Assembly: GCA_027620495.1 (NCBI GenBank)
Contig: JAQCEA010000003.1
Location: 1-64,000 of the forward strand
Reading direction: 5' to 3'
DNA: 64,000 nt
Source of the DNA: Pseudomonadota bacterium
GTDB taxonomy: Bacteria; Pseudomonadota; Alphaproteobacteria; Puniceispirillales; Puniceispirillaceae
Below, piece after piece: positions 26,912-36,573 of the stretch. Below the pieces are notes generated by a model, which saw only the letters and a program-made list of their open reading frames with translations, was not told the origin of the DNA and ran no database searches. The position numbers were made by a program, and so were the translations under genes. The first letter of the stretch is position 1. Each line of letters starts with the position of its first letter.

Positions 26912-28060
26912 ATGACACAACAACAATCAAGTGATTTTGGATTTGGAACGCAAATTCGCAAAAGCCCATTTTTTGATGCCACTGTGCGTTGGGGGGCCAG
27001 CGGATTTTCCGTCTATAATCACATGTATATTCCACGCGATTTTGGCGATCCGGAGCAGAATTTCTGGAATCTGATCCAGAGCGCAATTCTATGTGATGTC
27101 GCGGTTGAACGTCAGGTGGAAATCACCGGGCCTGACGCGGCAAAATTTGTCCAGTTTCTGACGCCGCGCGATTTGTCATCAATGGCTGTTGGGCAATGTA
27201 AATATGTCATTCTGACCAATCAACATGGGGGCATTTTGAATGATCCGGTGTTGTTGCGGCTGGGTACCAATCATTTCTGGTTATCGCTTGCCGATAGTGA
27301 TGTGTTGTTTTGGGCACAAGGCGTTGCGGTACATGCTGGTTATGATGTCACCATCAGTGAACCTGATGTGTCACCATTGCAATTACAGGGGCCGCAATCT
27401 GGCAAAATTATGCAAAGCCTGTTTGGGCCAGAGATCGCTGATTTGAAATATTACTGGTGCCGCCCATTACAGCTTGATGGCATTGATTTGATTGTATCGC
27501 GGACCGGGTGGTCAAGCGAAATTGGTTACGAGTTATTTCTGCGCGATTCCAAAGATGGTGATCGCCTATATGAAACCATTATCAAGGCGGGCCAGCCATT
27601 TGATTTGCGCCCCGGCCATACATCGACAATCCGTCGTATCGAAGGGGGGATGCTGTCCTATCATGCTGATATGGATATCACCACCAATCCGTTTGAACTG
27701 GGCCTTGACCGGTTTGTCAATTTGGATATGGAGGCTGATTTCGTTGGCAAGGATGCGCTTCGCCAGATCAAATCAGCTGGTGTAAAACGCCAACAGATTG
27801 GTGTGGTGATTGATGGGGTTCCACTCACCCAGCCAAATACGCGGTTTTGGGATATGTCGATTGACGGCATGGTAAAAGGCAAAGTTACATCAGCTGTTTA
27901 TTCGCCGCGTCTTGAAAAGAATATTGCCCTTGCCATGGTTGCGTCAGACCATGCTGGGTTAGGCGCCAAATTTCTGGTGCATGCCCGCGATGGTGATCGC
28001 ATGGCTGTTGCGGTTGAAAAGCCGTTTTACGATCCAAATAAATCGATTGCCAAGGGCTGA
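26912..28060 (+). CDS. GcvT/DmdA-like tetrahydrofolate-dependent aminomethyl- or demethylase
   Basis: A 382-residue protein of the glycine-cleavage T-protein superfamily. Segments such as SVYNHMYIPRDFGD, CDVAVERQVEITGPDAAKFV, LTPRDLSSMAVGQCKYV, GGILNDPVLLRLG, WLSLADSDVLFWAQG and EPDVSPLQLQGPQSG follow the pattern I associate with DMSP demethylase DmdA more than with GcvT. Members pass a methyl or methylene group to tetrahydrofolate, matching the C1 theme (MttB, MetF). True DmdA function cannot be assigned without phylogeny; dimethylglycine or sarcosine demethylation are alternatives. AAGGAAG precedes ATG 26912. Confidence 0.8.
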   Translation: MTQQQSSDFGFGTQIRKSPFFDATVRWGASGFSVYNHMYIPRDFGDPEQNFWNLIQSAILCDVAVERQVEITGPDAAKFVQFLTPRDLSSMAVGQCKYVILTNQHGGILNDPVLLRLGTNHFWLSLADSDVLFWAQGVAVHAGYDVTISEPDVSPLQLQGPQSGKIMQSLFGPEIADLKYYWCRPLQLDGIDLIVSRTGWSSEIGYELFLRDSKDGDRLYETIIKAGQPFDLRPGHTSTIRRIEGGMLSYHADMDITTNPFELGLDRFVNLDMEADFVGKDALRQIKSAGVKRQQIGVVIDGVPLTQPNTRFWDMSIDGMVKGKVTSAVYSPRLEKNIALAMVASDHAGLGAKFLVHARDGDRMAVAVEKPFYDPNKSIAKG

Positions 28061-28119
28061 GTCTCTATCCGGCGATGCGGCGGGTGTAATCGGGGCATGG
28101 TGATGCCGGGAGATATCAT

Positions 28120-28905
28120 ATGAGCGATACAGTTTTGGTTGAATCGCATGGTGATTGGTTGCAAATCACCTTGAACCGGCCTGACAAGCTGAACTGTTTG
28201 AACACGCAGATGCATCTGGCCTTGCGGGCCGCCTTGCAGCAGGCACATGACCAAGCGGCACGTGCGGTGCTGATTACCGGGGCCGGGCGGGGGTTTTGTG
28301 CGGGTCAGGATCTTGGTGATAGGCGCCCGGGTACGGCTGACTGGCCGCCTGATTTGCAACAAACTTTGAATGACTATTTCAATCCGAATATCAAGCTGAT
28401 CACCAGCCTGCCCGCGCCAGTGATTTGTGCCGTCAATGGTGTTGCGGCAGGTGCTGGGGCCAGCATTGCCTTGGCCTGTGACATGGTGCTAGCCGCCGAT
28501 TCGGCCAGTTTCATTCAATCTTTTAGTAAAATTGGGCTGGTGCCTGATGCTGGCAGCAGTTGGATTTTGCCGCGGCGTATCGGTATGGCACGGGCCATGG
28601 GGTTGGCACTGACCGCCACACCGCTGTCGGCAGCAGATGCCGAGGCATGTGGATTAATTTGGAAACGCTATGATGATGATGCGCTTTTGCCAGCTGCGCA
28701 GGCCATGGCCGACCAGCTCGCCATCGGACCAACAGCGGCCTTTGCCGCGACCAAGATGTTGATGCGGCAAGCCGCAACCACAGATTTTGAGACGCACCTT
28801 GACCGTGAGGCCAGCGCCCAAAAATCATGTGCCATCTCGCCCGATTATACCGAGGGTGTACAAGCCTTTTTAGATAAGCGCGCGCCCCGATTTACCGGTG
28901 AATAA
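28120..28905 (+). CDS. Enoyl-CoA hydratase/isomerase, PaaG-like
   Basis: A 261-residue crotonase-fold enzyme. The CoA and oxyanion loops read GAGRGFCAGQDLGDR and GVAAGAGASIALACDMVLAA, and SKIGLVPDAGSSWILPRRIG carries the acidic residue in place of the hydratase Glu, all as in PaaG, the ring-epoxyacyl-CoA isomerase of phenylacetate degradation. No other paa genes are present. It starts 60 bp after the DmdA/GcvT-like gene and may be cotranscribed, which would also fit a methylthioacryloyl-CoA hydratase-like role, though the sequence resembles PaaG more. Confidence 0.82.
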   Translation: MSDTVLVESHGDWLQITLNRPDKLNCLNTQMHLALRAALQQAHDQAARAVLITGAGRGFCAGQDLGDRRPGTADWPPDLQQTLNDYFNPNIKLITSLPAPVICAVNGVAAGAGASIALACDMVLAADSASFIQSFSKIGLVPDAGSSWILPRRIGMARAMGLALTATPLSAADAEACGLIWKRYDDDALLPAAQAMADQLAIGPTAAFAATKMLMRQAATTDFETHLDREASAQKSCAISPDYTEGVQAFLDKRAPRFTGE

Positions 28906-28906
28906 T

Positions 28907-30838
28907 CTAAATCGCCGCGGTGTCTTCATCATTCAGGGCTTGCAGTCTTAATTCGGCATCAGATACCGCCTGTTGGCGCGCCCACATGGTGGCATAAAGA
29001 CCATTTTGTGCCAGCAAATAGGCGTGAGTGCCGCGCTCTTTGATTTCGCCGCCATCAAGAACAATAATTTCATCGGCATCAGTGACCGTCGATAACCTAT
29101 GTGCAATGACCACTGTGGTGCGGTCCTTGGCAATTTTATCAAGGGCTGATTTGATGCCTTGTTCGGTGCGCGTATCAAGCGCGGACGTGGCCTCGTCAAG
29201 GATCAAAATAGGCGGGGCTTTTAAAATTGTCCGGGCAATCGCCACACGTTGTTTTTCGCCGCCCGATAATTTCAAACCACGTTCGCCAACTTCGGTATCA
29301 TACCCATCTGGTAGTTGGGCAATGAATTTGTCGATCTGGGCATATTCGGCCGCATGTTCCACCGCCGCTGATGACGCCGTTAAATCACCATAGTGAATAT
29401 TATATCCAATGGTGTCATTAAACAGCACCGTGTCTTGCGGCACCACGCCCATCGCCGCGCGCAAACTATTTTGCGTGACATCGCGGATATCCTGCCCATC
29501 AATGCTGATGCTGCCACTTTTGACGTCATAAAAACGAAGAAGCAATCTGGATATGGTCGATTTGCCCGCACCGGACGGGCCAACAATGGCCACTGTCTGA
29601 CCAGCTGGCACGTCAAAACTGATGCCCTGTAGAATTGAACGGTTGGCGTGATAATGAAACCGCACATTATTGAACCTGATATGCCCGCCGCGCACCGCCA
29701 AATCAGGGGCATTGTCTTTATCGCTGACCTCTGGCGGGATCGCCAACAGCTGAAACATCGATTCAATGTCGGTAAGTGCCTGACGAATTTCGCGATAGAC
29801 AGCCCCGATAAAGCCAAGGGGCTGGGCTAGCTGCATCAAAAACACATGAACCATGACAAAATCGCCAATCGTTTGGGTGCCGTTTTGCACAGCCTGTGCC
29901 GATAAAATCATACATGCCAGCATGCCGACCGAAAAAATCAGTGCCTGTCCAAAATTCAGCCATCCAAGTGATGTCCATGTTTTGGTTGCCGCCGCTTCAT
30001 ACCGTGCCATTGATCTATCAAAACGCTGTGCCTCGGCAGATTCATTGCCAAAATATTTCACCGTTTCAAAATTTAGCAAAGCGTCAACCGCCTTGCTGTT
30101 TGCGGCGGTATCTGACCGGTTCATATCGCGTCTGATCTTGGTGCGCCAATCGCTGGTTTTGATGGTAAACAGGCTGTAGGCCAATACCGTGACGGCAATC
30201 ACCCCGACATAGGCCCAGCCGAAATAATATGCAAAAATGCCAAGATAAAGCACAAATTCAATGATCACCGGCATGGTGCTCAAGACGGTATATCGAACAA
30301 TGCTTTCAATGCCTTTGGTGCCGCGTTCGATCAACCGCGAAAGGCCGCCGGTGCGCCGTTCTAGATGAAAGCGAAGCGATAGCTGATGCATATGGGTAAA
30401 TGTTTGAAGTGCCAATTTACGCACCGCATGCTGGCCAACGCGGGCAAACAAAGCATCGCGCAATTGGGTAAAGCCGCTTACCATAATCCGCCCGACAATA
30501 AAGGCGACAATCAGCATCAGCGGTGGCAAGGCAAATAATGGCAAGCCAGTGTTTTCGCCAGCCAACGCATCGGTGGCGTATTTAAAGAAAAATGGGGTTG
30601 CCGCGGTGATAAGTTTTGCAACAATCAAAAACAAAGCGGCAATAAACACACGTCTTTGCAGATCGCGGCGGTCTTGCGGCCAAATATAGGGCCATAAATA
30701 GGCCAAGGTGCGGATGACAGATTGTTGCCCGGTCTCATCAGCTTGTGATTGCGACGCCCAGCCATCGGGTTTCGGTCCGGCGGTAGGAATCGCCGAATTT
30801 TTGGCCGTGTTTTTATATGGATTTGCTTGCGAAGGCAC
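28907..30838 (-). CDS. Atm1/HMT1-like ABC exporter (fused permease and ATPase)
   Basis: A 643-residue half-transporter. Six membrane helices occupy about residues 65-350 (for example VFIAALFLIVAKLITAATPF), followed by an ATPase with Walker A GPSGAGKST near 421, signature LSGGEKQRVAIART and Walker B PILILDEATSALD. LRFHLERRTGGLSRLIERGTKGI is the loop typical of Atm1/HMT1 exporters, which move glutathione or thiol conjugates. The start is GTG 30838 with a weak ribosome site, and the first 45 residues are polar. Nearly contiguous tail to tail with the PaaG-like gene. Confidence 0.9.
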   Translation of the reverse strand: MPSQANPYKNTAKNSAIPTAGPKPDGWASQSQADETGQQSVIRTLAYLWPYIWPQDRRDLQRRVFIAALFLIVAKLITAATPFFFKYATDALAGENTGLPLFALPPLMLIVAFIVGRIMVSGFTQLRDALFARVGQHAVRKLALQTFTHMHQLSLRFHLERRTGGLSRLIERGTKGIESIVRYTVLSTMPVIIEFVLYLGIFAYYFGWAYVGVIAVTVLAYSLFTIKTSDWRTKIRRDMNRSDTAANSKAVDALLNFETVKYFGNESAEAQRFDRSMARYEAAATKTWTSLGWLNFGQALIFSVGMLACMILSAQAVQNGTQTIGDFVMVHVFLMQLAQPLGFIGAVYREIRQALTDIESMFQLLAIPPEVSDKDNAPDLAVRGGHIRFNNVRFHYHANRSILQGISFDVPAGQTVAIVGPSGAGKSTISRLLLRFYDVKSGSISIDGQDIRDVTQNSLRAAMGVVPQDTVLFNDTIGYNIHYGDLTASSAAVEHAAEYAQIDKFIAQLPDGYDTEVGERGLKLSGGEKQRVAIARTILKAPPILILDEATSALDTRTEQGIKSALDKIAKDRTTVVIAHRLSTVTDADEIIVLDGGEIKERGTHAYLLAQNGLYATMWARQQAVSDAELRLQALNDEDTAAI

Positions 30839-31048
30839 GATCTAGACCCAATATGTGTGATATAATACCCGTGTCATATCATAAAGCACCACCATCTCAT
30901 AATGCATCTCATAATCATGCTGTCTAGGGTCTGGATGAGGGCGGTGTTTTGGTGTGGCTATATCAGTCTTGCCGGGGGCGCTATGGCTTTGCCGCGGCGG
31001 TAAAGCCGGGTAAACTATCGCAGATATTGGCAATCAAAAGAGGTGATC

Positions 31049-31897
31049 ATGCCGCGCATCCCTAGCAGGTTTGGACAAAGACCCCGCCGCATCTGCCGTA
31101 TGATCGGGATTTTTGCCACATTGCAAATCTTTGCCAGCGTGGCGGTGGGGGCAAATCGGAATATTGATTTGCTGTATGATATCAGCTGGGGGGCGTTGCA
31201 TCTGGCCGAGGCCACATCACAATGGCAGATGCAGGGTGATAAAGCTGTTATTCTTGGTGCGGTGAAAAGTGATGGGATCGCGGCGCTGGTATCTGGGTTT
31301 CAAAGCGCGTCTAGCGCGGAAATAGAATTTCAGGCCAATCAATGGCATCCGGTTTATCTGTCGCTATCCAGAGTCACAAAATCAAAGCAAATTGCCAGTT
31401 CAGTGCATTGGTCGGCGGGCGGTGCGATCTTGTCTGATATACAGCAACCGCCGCTTGATTTGGAAGAAGTGTTTCCTATTCCGGGCAGGCTGAAACAAAA
31501 TGTGATCGATCCCTATAGCGCGGTCATGCGCCAGCTTGATCATATCGCCGCCACCGGCACATGCGCTGGTTCTTATGCGATTTATGATGGGCTGCGTCGG
31601 TTTGAAATGCAGTTTGATACCGTTGGTGACATCGAGCTGGTGGCGGATCGCCACTATGGATTTGATGGTACGGCGTTGCATTGCCAGATTCTTGTTCTGC
31701 CAAAAGGCGGCCACCGCATCGAGTCAAGCTGGCATAAAAAGCCGCCCAAAGACCGCCAGTTCAGCGTGTTTTTCGGCCGGTTTCCAGATGGTTTGGTACT
31801 GCCGGTGCGAGTCGAAATAGAGGCACCAATCGGCACTGGTGTCGCCCGGCTTGACATGATCAGGTCTAACATCCCGGGCGCGGCACCCGCCCCCTGA
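31049..31897 (+). CDS. DUF3108 domain-containing exported protein
   Basis: A 282-residue protein of unknown function. ATG 31049 follows AAAGAGG; an in-frame GTG 6 bp upstream is less likely. The N-terminus has a basic stretch and a hydrophobic segment (MIGIFATLQIFASVAVGA) that should act as signal peptide. The mature part shows DUF3108 features: DLLYDISWGALHLAEATSQW, SGFQSASSAEIEF, then a C-terminal beta-rich domain ending in PVRVEIEAPIGTGVARL. Family members are periplasmic or lipocalin-like with no known activity. It stands alone between divergent Atm1 and convergent M24 genes. Confidence 0.75.
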   Translation: MPRIPSRFGQRPRRICRMIGIFATLQIFASVAVGANRNIDLLYDISWGALHLAEATSQWQMQGDKAVILGAVKSDGIAALVSGFQSASSAEIEFQANQWHPVYLSLSRVTKSKQIASSVHWSAGGAILSDIQQPPLDLEEVFPIPGRLKQNVIDPYSAVMRQLDHIAATGTCAGSYAIYDGLRRFEMQFDTVGDIELVADRHYGFDGTALHCQILVLPKGGHRIESSWHKKPPKDRQFSVFFGRFPDGLVLPVRVEIEAPIGTGVARLDMIRSNIPGAAPAP

Positions 31898-31953
31898 TCT
31901 AAAACCCGTCCCTTACCTTCATATGGGAAACTTCAGTCCTATTGGCTTGGGGG

Positions 31954-33123
31954 TCAGCGTTCGGTAACCATGATTTCGCGGCGATAGTCGGTAAGATAGT
32001 CACAGCCTGTTTCGGTCACAACAATCGAATCGCCGATCCGCCCGGCCAGCTCTCCATCAATCGAGATGCCGCCATCAACAGCAAAGGTCATGCCGGGCTG
32101 TAAAATGGTTTTATCGCCAGCTTTTAATTCTGGGGCTTCGAGATAGGCAACGCCAATCGAACGGCCGGTCCGATAGCCGGTTTCATAGCCGCGTTGCTGG
32201 TATATTTCATTTGCGGCGGCGGCAATATCTTCGGCGGCAACACCTGGCCTGATTGCGGCAATGGCGGCTTGCTGGGCATCAATGGCGGCCTGTTGAACGG
32301 CAGTGGCGGCAGGGGAAATATCGCCAATATGGAACATACGGTCAAACCCCAGCTTATATTGTTTGAACTGGGCCATATTACAAAAACAGAAATAGACCGG
32401 GTCGCCGCGGTCATAGGTTTTCACGCTGGCCCGGCGATGCACCATCGAACTGTCACGACCACTTTGCAAAATTTGCAGATTATGGATCATTGGCGATACA
32501 AATCGTTCCCAGCCATTGGCGGTTAAAAACCCGGCAGCCGCACGGGTGCCAGCGTCAATCACCGCCAATGCAGATTCATATTCATGCGCGCCAGCCTGCA
32601 GTGATTGATGCGCCGCCGCCATCATTGACCCGGCAATCTGGCCAGCCTGTCGCATCACCTCAATCTCTAGCGGTGATTTGATCATGCGCATTGCGCCCAA
32701 AATGGGGGAAATATCTAGCAGGGCGGCATTACGAAATGTCTCGTCAAAATAATTTCTGACCAATGCAGGCACATGTGGTTTTTCGATCCATATGGCGGCT
32801 GGATCATCGCCAAGATGTTGACGAATTTCTGTACCAAGAAGCCGGTGCCAACTGCGCTGGCCGGAATCTTCCCAACTGATAATGTTGTCAACCCATGTCA
32901 TGGCGCTGACCATTTCAGTTTCCATTAATGGGGTGATCACTACTGGCGGTGCATCTGCTGGTACCACCAGCATTGTCGGGCGGCCAAATTCAATACCAAG
33001 ATAGCCCCAGAACCCCGCAAGATACGCAATTGAGCTTTCATCAGTAAAAATGGCCAGTGGGATAGAGTTTTCGCGCATACGGCTTTGCAAACTATGCGTT
33101 CTCTGGCGGGCTTCATCCAGCAT
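31954..33123 (-). CDS. M24 (creatinase/aminopeptidase P fold) protein lacking the metal ligands
   Basis: A 389-residue pita-bread fold protein. By alignment by eye all five usual metal ligands are changed: the first Asp position reads PVYFCFCN, the Asp in the SDITRTF block reads LGFDRMF, the His of TGHGIG is Arg in TGRSIG, and the two C-terminal Glu positions read AVDGGIS and RIGDSIVV. Creatinase is the known metal-free member, so a C-N hydrolase of a small guanidino or amide compound is possible. ATG 33123 is chosen because AAGGAG lies 7 bases upstream; an ATG 48 bp earlier lacks this. It follows the polyamine-type importer genes on the same strand. Confidence 0.8.
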   Translation of the reverse strand: MLDEARQRTHSLQSRMRENSIPLAIFTDESSIAYLAGFWGYLGIEFGRPTMLVVPADAPPVVITPLMETEMVSAMTWVDNIISWEDSGQRSWHRLLGTEIRQHLGDDPAAIWIEKPHVPALVRNYFDETFRNAALLDISPILGAMRMIKSPLEIEVMRQAGQIAGSMMAAAHQSLQAGAHEYESALAVIDAGTRAAAGFLTANGWERFVSPMIHNLQILQSGRDSSMVHRRASVKTYDRGDPVYFCFCNMAQFKQYKLGFDRMFHIGDISPAATAVQQAAIDAQQAAIAAIRPGVAAEDIAAAANEIYQQRGYETGYRTGRSIGVAYLEAPELKAGDKTILQPGMTFAVDGGISIDGELAGRIGDSIVVTETGCDYLTDYRREIMVTER

Positions 33124-33270
33124 AAGCGGTCTCCTTATTCCATCGCTATCTTCAGCATAATCAGGACGCATGCGCCAGTGGTTTGTTCAAATCAAGAGAT
33201 GCTGTGGGATTGTTTGCGGCGGGCAGCTATCGCCGATCAGATCAGCGGCACAGCTTTGCTTTTATCGGCA

Positions 33271-34500
33271 TTACTTTTCAGTTTTTGAGTCAAACCCACC
33301 AAAATTTTTGAACAGGTTCGGGTCACCAAAAATGTTATTAAATCCCTGACTTCCTGTGGCTGGGCCAGATGGCGCTGTGGTCGCGCCCCCATCACCGGCA
33401 TTTTGCTGAAGTAATTTAAGCTGATCAGCAAAGTTTGATTTTTTTGCCTCATCCGCGGCCAGTATACATTCTGTTCCATACAGATTGTTTTTTACCAAAT
33501 AATTGCCGCCAGCGATCACACCAAACGCTAACAGCAGAATTAAAAACATTGATTTTGGCAACTTGATTCCAGTTTTCTGGTTTTTCATCAAACGGTCGCT
33601 TGGCATGGCCTGGTGAAGCTGCATTTGCTTGATCTTTGCAAGGCGCCTTTCCTCACGTCTTTTCAGCACCTCATAAGAGATGGCAGCGGTCAAGGTAATG
33701 GCGATAATGACCAACGCCAACGCACTGATCGCGGGGCTTATGCCCAACCGGACTTTTGAGGCAATAACGGTTGTTAAGGTCTGATCGGATAGGATGCTGA
33801 AGACCGTGGTGTTATAATTTTCAAAAGAATATAAAAATGCGATCACGGCCGAAGAGGCGATCGCCGGCATCAGGTAGGGCATCAATATTTTGAAAAATAC
33901 CTGCGTTTGGCTGGCACCTAAATCTAATGCCGCTTCTTCTTGTGTTTTGTCAAACCGTTGAAGGCGGGCGACAAAAATCAAGAAACAGTAGGTTGAGATA
34001 AAACATGTCTGCGCCAAGATCGTCAGGAACACACCATTGCGGCCAATGTCAGCCATGACGCCTCCGCCAGTCATGCTTGCAATGCGATCCCAAAGAACGA
34101 CAGTCGAAATGCCGATAACCACACCCGGAAACAACACCGGCATGATGGCCATCGAATAGAACAAAGTTCTGATTTTGCTATTCACCTGCGTTAGAACAAT
34201 TGCCGCCGCCATGCCAATTGGGACTGATAGAATGACAACCCCAAGGGCAATACGCAGGCTGGTTAAAATGCCTTCATGCAGCTTGGTGTCTGCTAACAAT
34301 CCAGCTAATCGTTGCCCGTCATAGGTGACCTTGCCTTCGGTAAACCAACGCCAGCTGAAACACTCCCACGGCGTGACAGCTGGAAACTCTGCCGAATTAA
34401 ACGCGGTTATGCTCATGATGATGAGTGGGCCGAATAAATAGGCAAAAAATATGAAAATATAAATGCCAAGCAATGCTTTGAGTAGGTGTTGAGACTTCAT
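33271..34500 (-). CDS. PotC-like ABC permease with an extra C-terminal helix and tail
   Basis: A 409-residue permease. Residues 1 to about 285 form a normal PotC-type subunit with six helices and the EAA loop EEAALDLGASQTQVFFKILM. After it comes a basic linker (LKRREERRLAKIKQ), an additional membrane helix at about 318-336 (MFLILLLAFGVIAGG) and a 70-residue tail rich in Gly, Ala, Asn and Phe. Polyamine permeases usually end near 260-290 residues, so the extension is unusual. The start overlaps the stop of the preceding permease gene (ATGA). Confidence 0.85.
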   Translation of the reverse strand: MKSQHLLKALLGIYIFIFFAYLFGPLIIMSITAFNSAEFPAVTPWECFSWRWFTEGKVTYDGQRLAGLLADTKLHEGILTSLRIALGVVILSVPIGMAAAIVLTQVNSKIRTLFYSMAIMPVLFPGVVIGISTVVLWDRIASMTGGGVMADIGRNGVFLTILAQTCFISTYCFLIFVARLQRFDKTQEEAALDLGASQTQVFFKILMPYLMPAIASSAVIAFLYSFENYNTTVFSILSDQTLTTVIASKVRLGISPAISALALVIIAITLTAAISYEVLKRREERRLAKIKQMQLHQAMPSDRLMKNQKTGIKLPKSMFLILLLAFGVIAGGNYLVKNNLYGTECILAADEAKKSNFADQLKLLQQNAGDGGATTAPSGPATGSQGFNNIFGDPNLFKNFGGFDSKTEK

Positions 34501-35408
34501 TTGACGATCTCACCAACTTTTACCCGGAACAATTTCATCATCAAAAGTACAAACACCACCGACACAAGTAACAGTAAAACTGAATAGGCAGCGCCCCGCG
34601 ACCAATTATCATTCATGTTAAACCATTGATAAATCAATTGCGTGAACCAAAAGGTGTTTGGACTGCTAAGCACCACTGGCGTGGCTAACGCGCCTGCAGT
34701 TAACATGAAAACCATGGTGCTGCCGGATGCAATGCCAGCTTTGGCGTGAGGGATCACAACACGCCAATGGGTCCGCACTGTAGAGGAACCGAGGTCTTTG
34801 GCAGCTTCGAGTTGATTGGTGTCCAATGATTCGAGTGAATTGTAGAGTGGAAACATCATCAAAAGCAGATAGGCGTAGGTCAAGCCCGTAAATAGCGCTA
34901 CATCCTGCCCAATAAAGTTGATGGCATTGTCCATTAGTCCAGCATTTATCAGCGCATTATTAATAACACCTTCGCCAGCAAACAGAATGCGCAGGGCAAA
35001 TGCGCGCAATAATTCATTGATCCAAAATGGGACAATAAGCGATACAATCAACAATCTTGCGGTTTTATGCTCGGCGACTTTGGCAATATAAAATGCGATT
35101 GGATAACAAAAGCACAAGCTAAGGATAGTGATGACGACAGCGGTCGCTAATGTTTTGAAAAAGACATTAAGGTCAACAAAATTGTAGGAATCTTTACTGG
35201 TCTCTGATCCAAATAAAAAATGTTTGTAATGCGTTAAGGTATATACATCTTCTTCACCGCCACGAAGTAGCGGCGGTAAATTTGGTCGAAATGACAGATC
35301 TAACATATAGAGCTGCGGGATGATGATCAGAAAGATGACCCAGAATGAAATCGCGATCAAAAAATAGGTCGAAATTATGGGGCCATTTTTTGAGAAAAAA
35401 TTATTCAT
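34497..35408 (-). CDS. PotB-like ABC transporter permease
   Basis: A 303-residue permease with six helices and the EAA loop LEAAKDLGSSTVRTHWRVVIPHAKAG. ATG 35408 is supported by AGGAG a few bases upstream, 11 nt after the ATPase stop; the upstream TTG at 35423 would overlap that gene. Forms the channel with the PotC-like subunit, for spermidine/putrescine-type or other amine substrates. Confidence 0.9.
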   Translation of the reverse strand: MNNFFSKNGPIISTYFLIAISFWVIFLIIIPQLYMLDLSFRPNLPPLLRGGEEDVYTLTHYKHFLFGSETSKDSYNFVDLNVFFKTLATAVVITILSLCFCYPIAFYIAKVAEHKTARLLIVSLIVPFWINELLRAFALRILFAGEGVINNALINAGLMDNAINFIGQDVALFTGLTYAYLLLMMFPLYNSLESLDTNQLEAAKDLGSSTVRTHWRVVIPHAKAGIASGSTMVFMLTAGALATPVVLSSPNTFWFTQLIYQWFNMNDNWSRGAAYSVLLLLVSVVFVLLMMKLFRVKVGEIVK

Positions 35409-35419
35409 CACAGCTCCTA

Positions 35420-36532
35420 TCAATCCACTGCGAGATTGCCTTCAGGCAGAACCACGGCTTTTTGAGCTGAAAATGTTAACTCCATGGTCTGGCCCGCAGT
35501 GAGATGATTTGTGCCTTCGGAATTTGGCACACTCAGGCGCACTTTCATTCCAGATTCTGTGGTTAAGAAGAGATTTTGCAGATGGCCCTCAAACTCAATT
35601 GAGTCCAACCGGGCAGAAAAGCTGTTTTGGATCTTTGCTTTGCTGTTTTTGATAGAAATCGATTCTGGACGCACAAATAAAATAATTTTTTGCCCGACGG
35701 TCAGCTTTTTTGACTCTTTGTGATCATTGCCGCTGATATCTGCCATAAATTTGTTGCCATCACACACCACTTCGACTTGGCGATCATTGTGCGCGGTGAC
35801 CTCACCATAAAACGGATTATTCTCGCCCACAAAACTGGCAACAAACGGCGTTTTTGGCTGTTCATAGACAGCCTGACAGGTGTCAACCTGTTCAATCCTG
35901 CCTTCGTTCATAACGGCGATACGGTCAGACATTGTCAATGCTTCGCCCTGATCATGCGTGATATAGATAAAGGTGATGCCAACACGTTTTTGGATGGCCC
36001 GAAGTTCGGATCGCATTTTTTGACGCAGTTTCAGATCAAGCGCAGAGAGCGGTTCATCAAGAAGCAAGACTTCAGGCTCGATAGCTAGGGCACGGGCGAT
36101 GGCGACCCGTTGGCGCTGTCCACCTGATAGCTCGTGGACTTTTTTATCGCCTTGACCCTCGAGCGCGACAAGCCCAAGCAATTCCTCGGCGCGCGCACGC
36201 CGATCAGCTTTTGAATGCCCCCGAACCTCAAGCGAAAATGAGATGTTATCGGCAACTGACATCAATGGAAATAGCGCTAGGTTTTGAAAAATTAACGAAG
36301 TTGGACGTTTATTCGGGCCGATGCCAGCCATGTTTTTGCCACCAATAAGCACCGTGCCTTGTGATGGTTCCAAAAAACCTGAAATGGTTCGAAGGATGGT
36401 GGTTTTGCCGCAACCAGATGGGCCAAGGAAGCTAAAAAACTCCCCCTTTTTAATCATCACGCTAACGTCTTTGGCTGCATAAAAATCGCCGAAATTAATC
36501 GATATATTTTGCAGTTCTACATCAGCACTCAT
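35420..36532 (-). CDS. PotA-like ABC transporter ATP-binding protein
   Basis: A 370-residue ATPase. Walker A GPSGCGKTT is at 37-45, Q-loop LIFQNLALFPLMS, signature LSGGQRQRVAIARAL near 137, Walker B VLLLDEPLSALD, and a C-terminal TOBE regulatory domain (VRPESISI and the following strands). The architecture is that of the PotA/FbpC group of importers. AGAGG precedes the ATG; a terminator-like hairpin lies between it and the binding-protein gene. Confidence 0.92.
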   Translation of the reverse strand: MSADVELQNISINFGDFYAAKDVSVMIKKGEFFSFLGPSGCGKTTILRTISGFLEPSQGTVLIGGKNMAGIGPNKRPTSLIFQNLALFPLMSVADNISFSLEVRGHSKADRRARAEELLGLVALEGQGDKKVHELSGGQRQRVAIARALAIEPEVLLLDEPLSALDLKLRQKMRSELRAIQKRVGITFIYITHDQGEALTMSDRIAVMNEGRIEQVDTCQAVYEQPKTPFVASFVGENNPFYGEVTAHNDRQVEVVCDGNKFMADISGNDHKESKKLTVGQKIILFVRPESISIKNSKAKIQNSFSARLDSIEFEGHLQNLFLTTESGMKVRLSVPNSEGTNHLTAGQTMELTFSAQKAVVLPEGNLAVD

Positions 36533-36573
36533 CAGTAAACCTCTGGTTAAAAAATTTTTAAAAAAAAAGGTCT

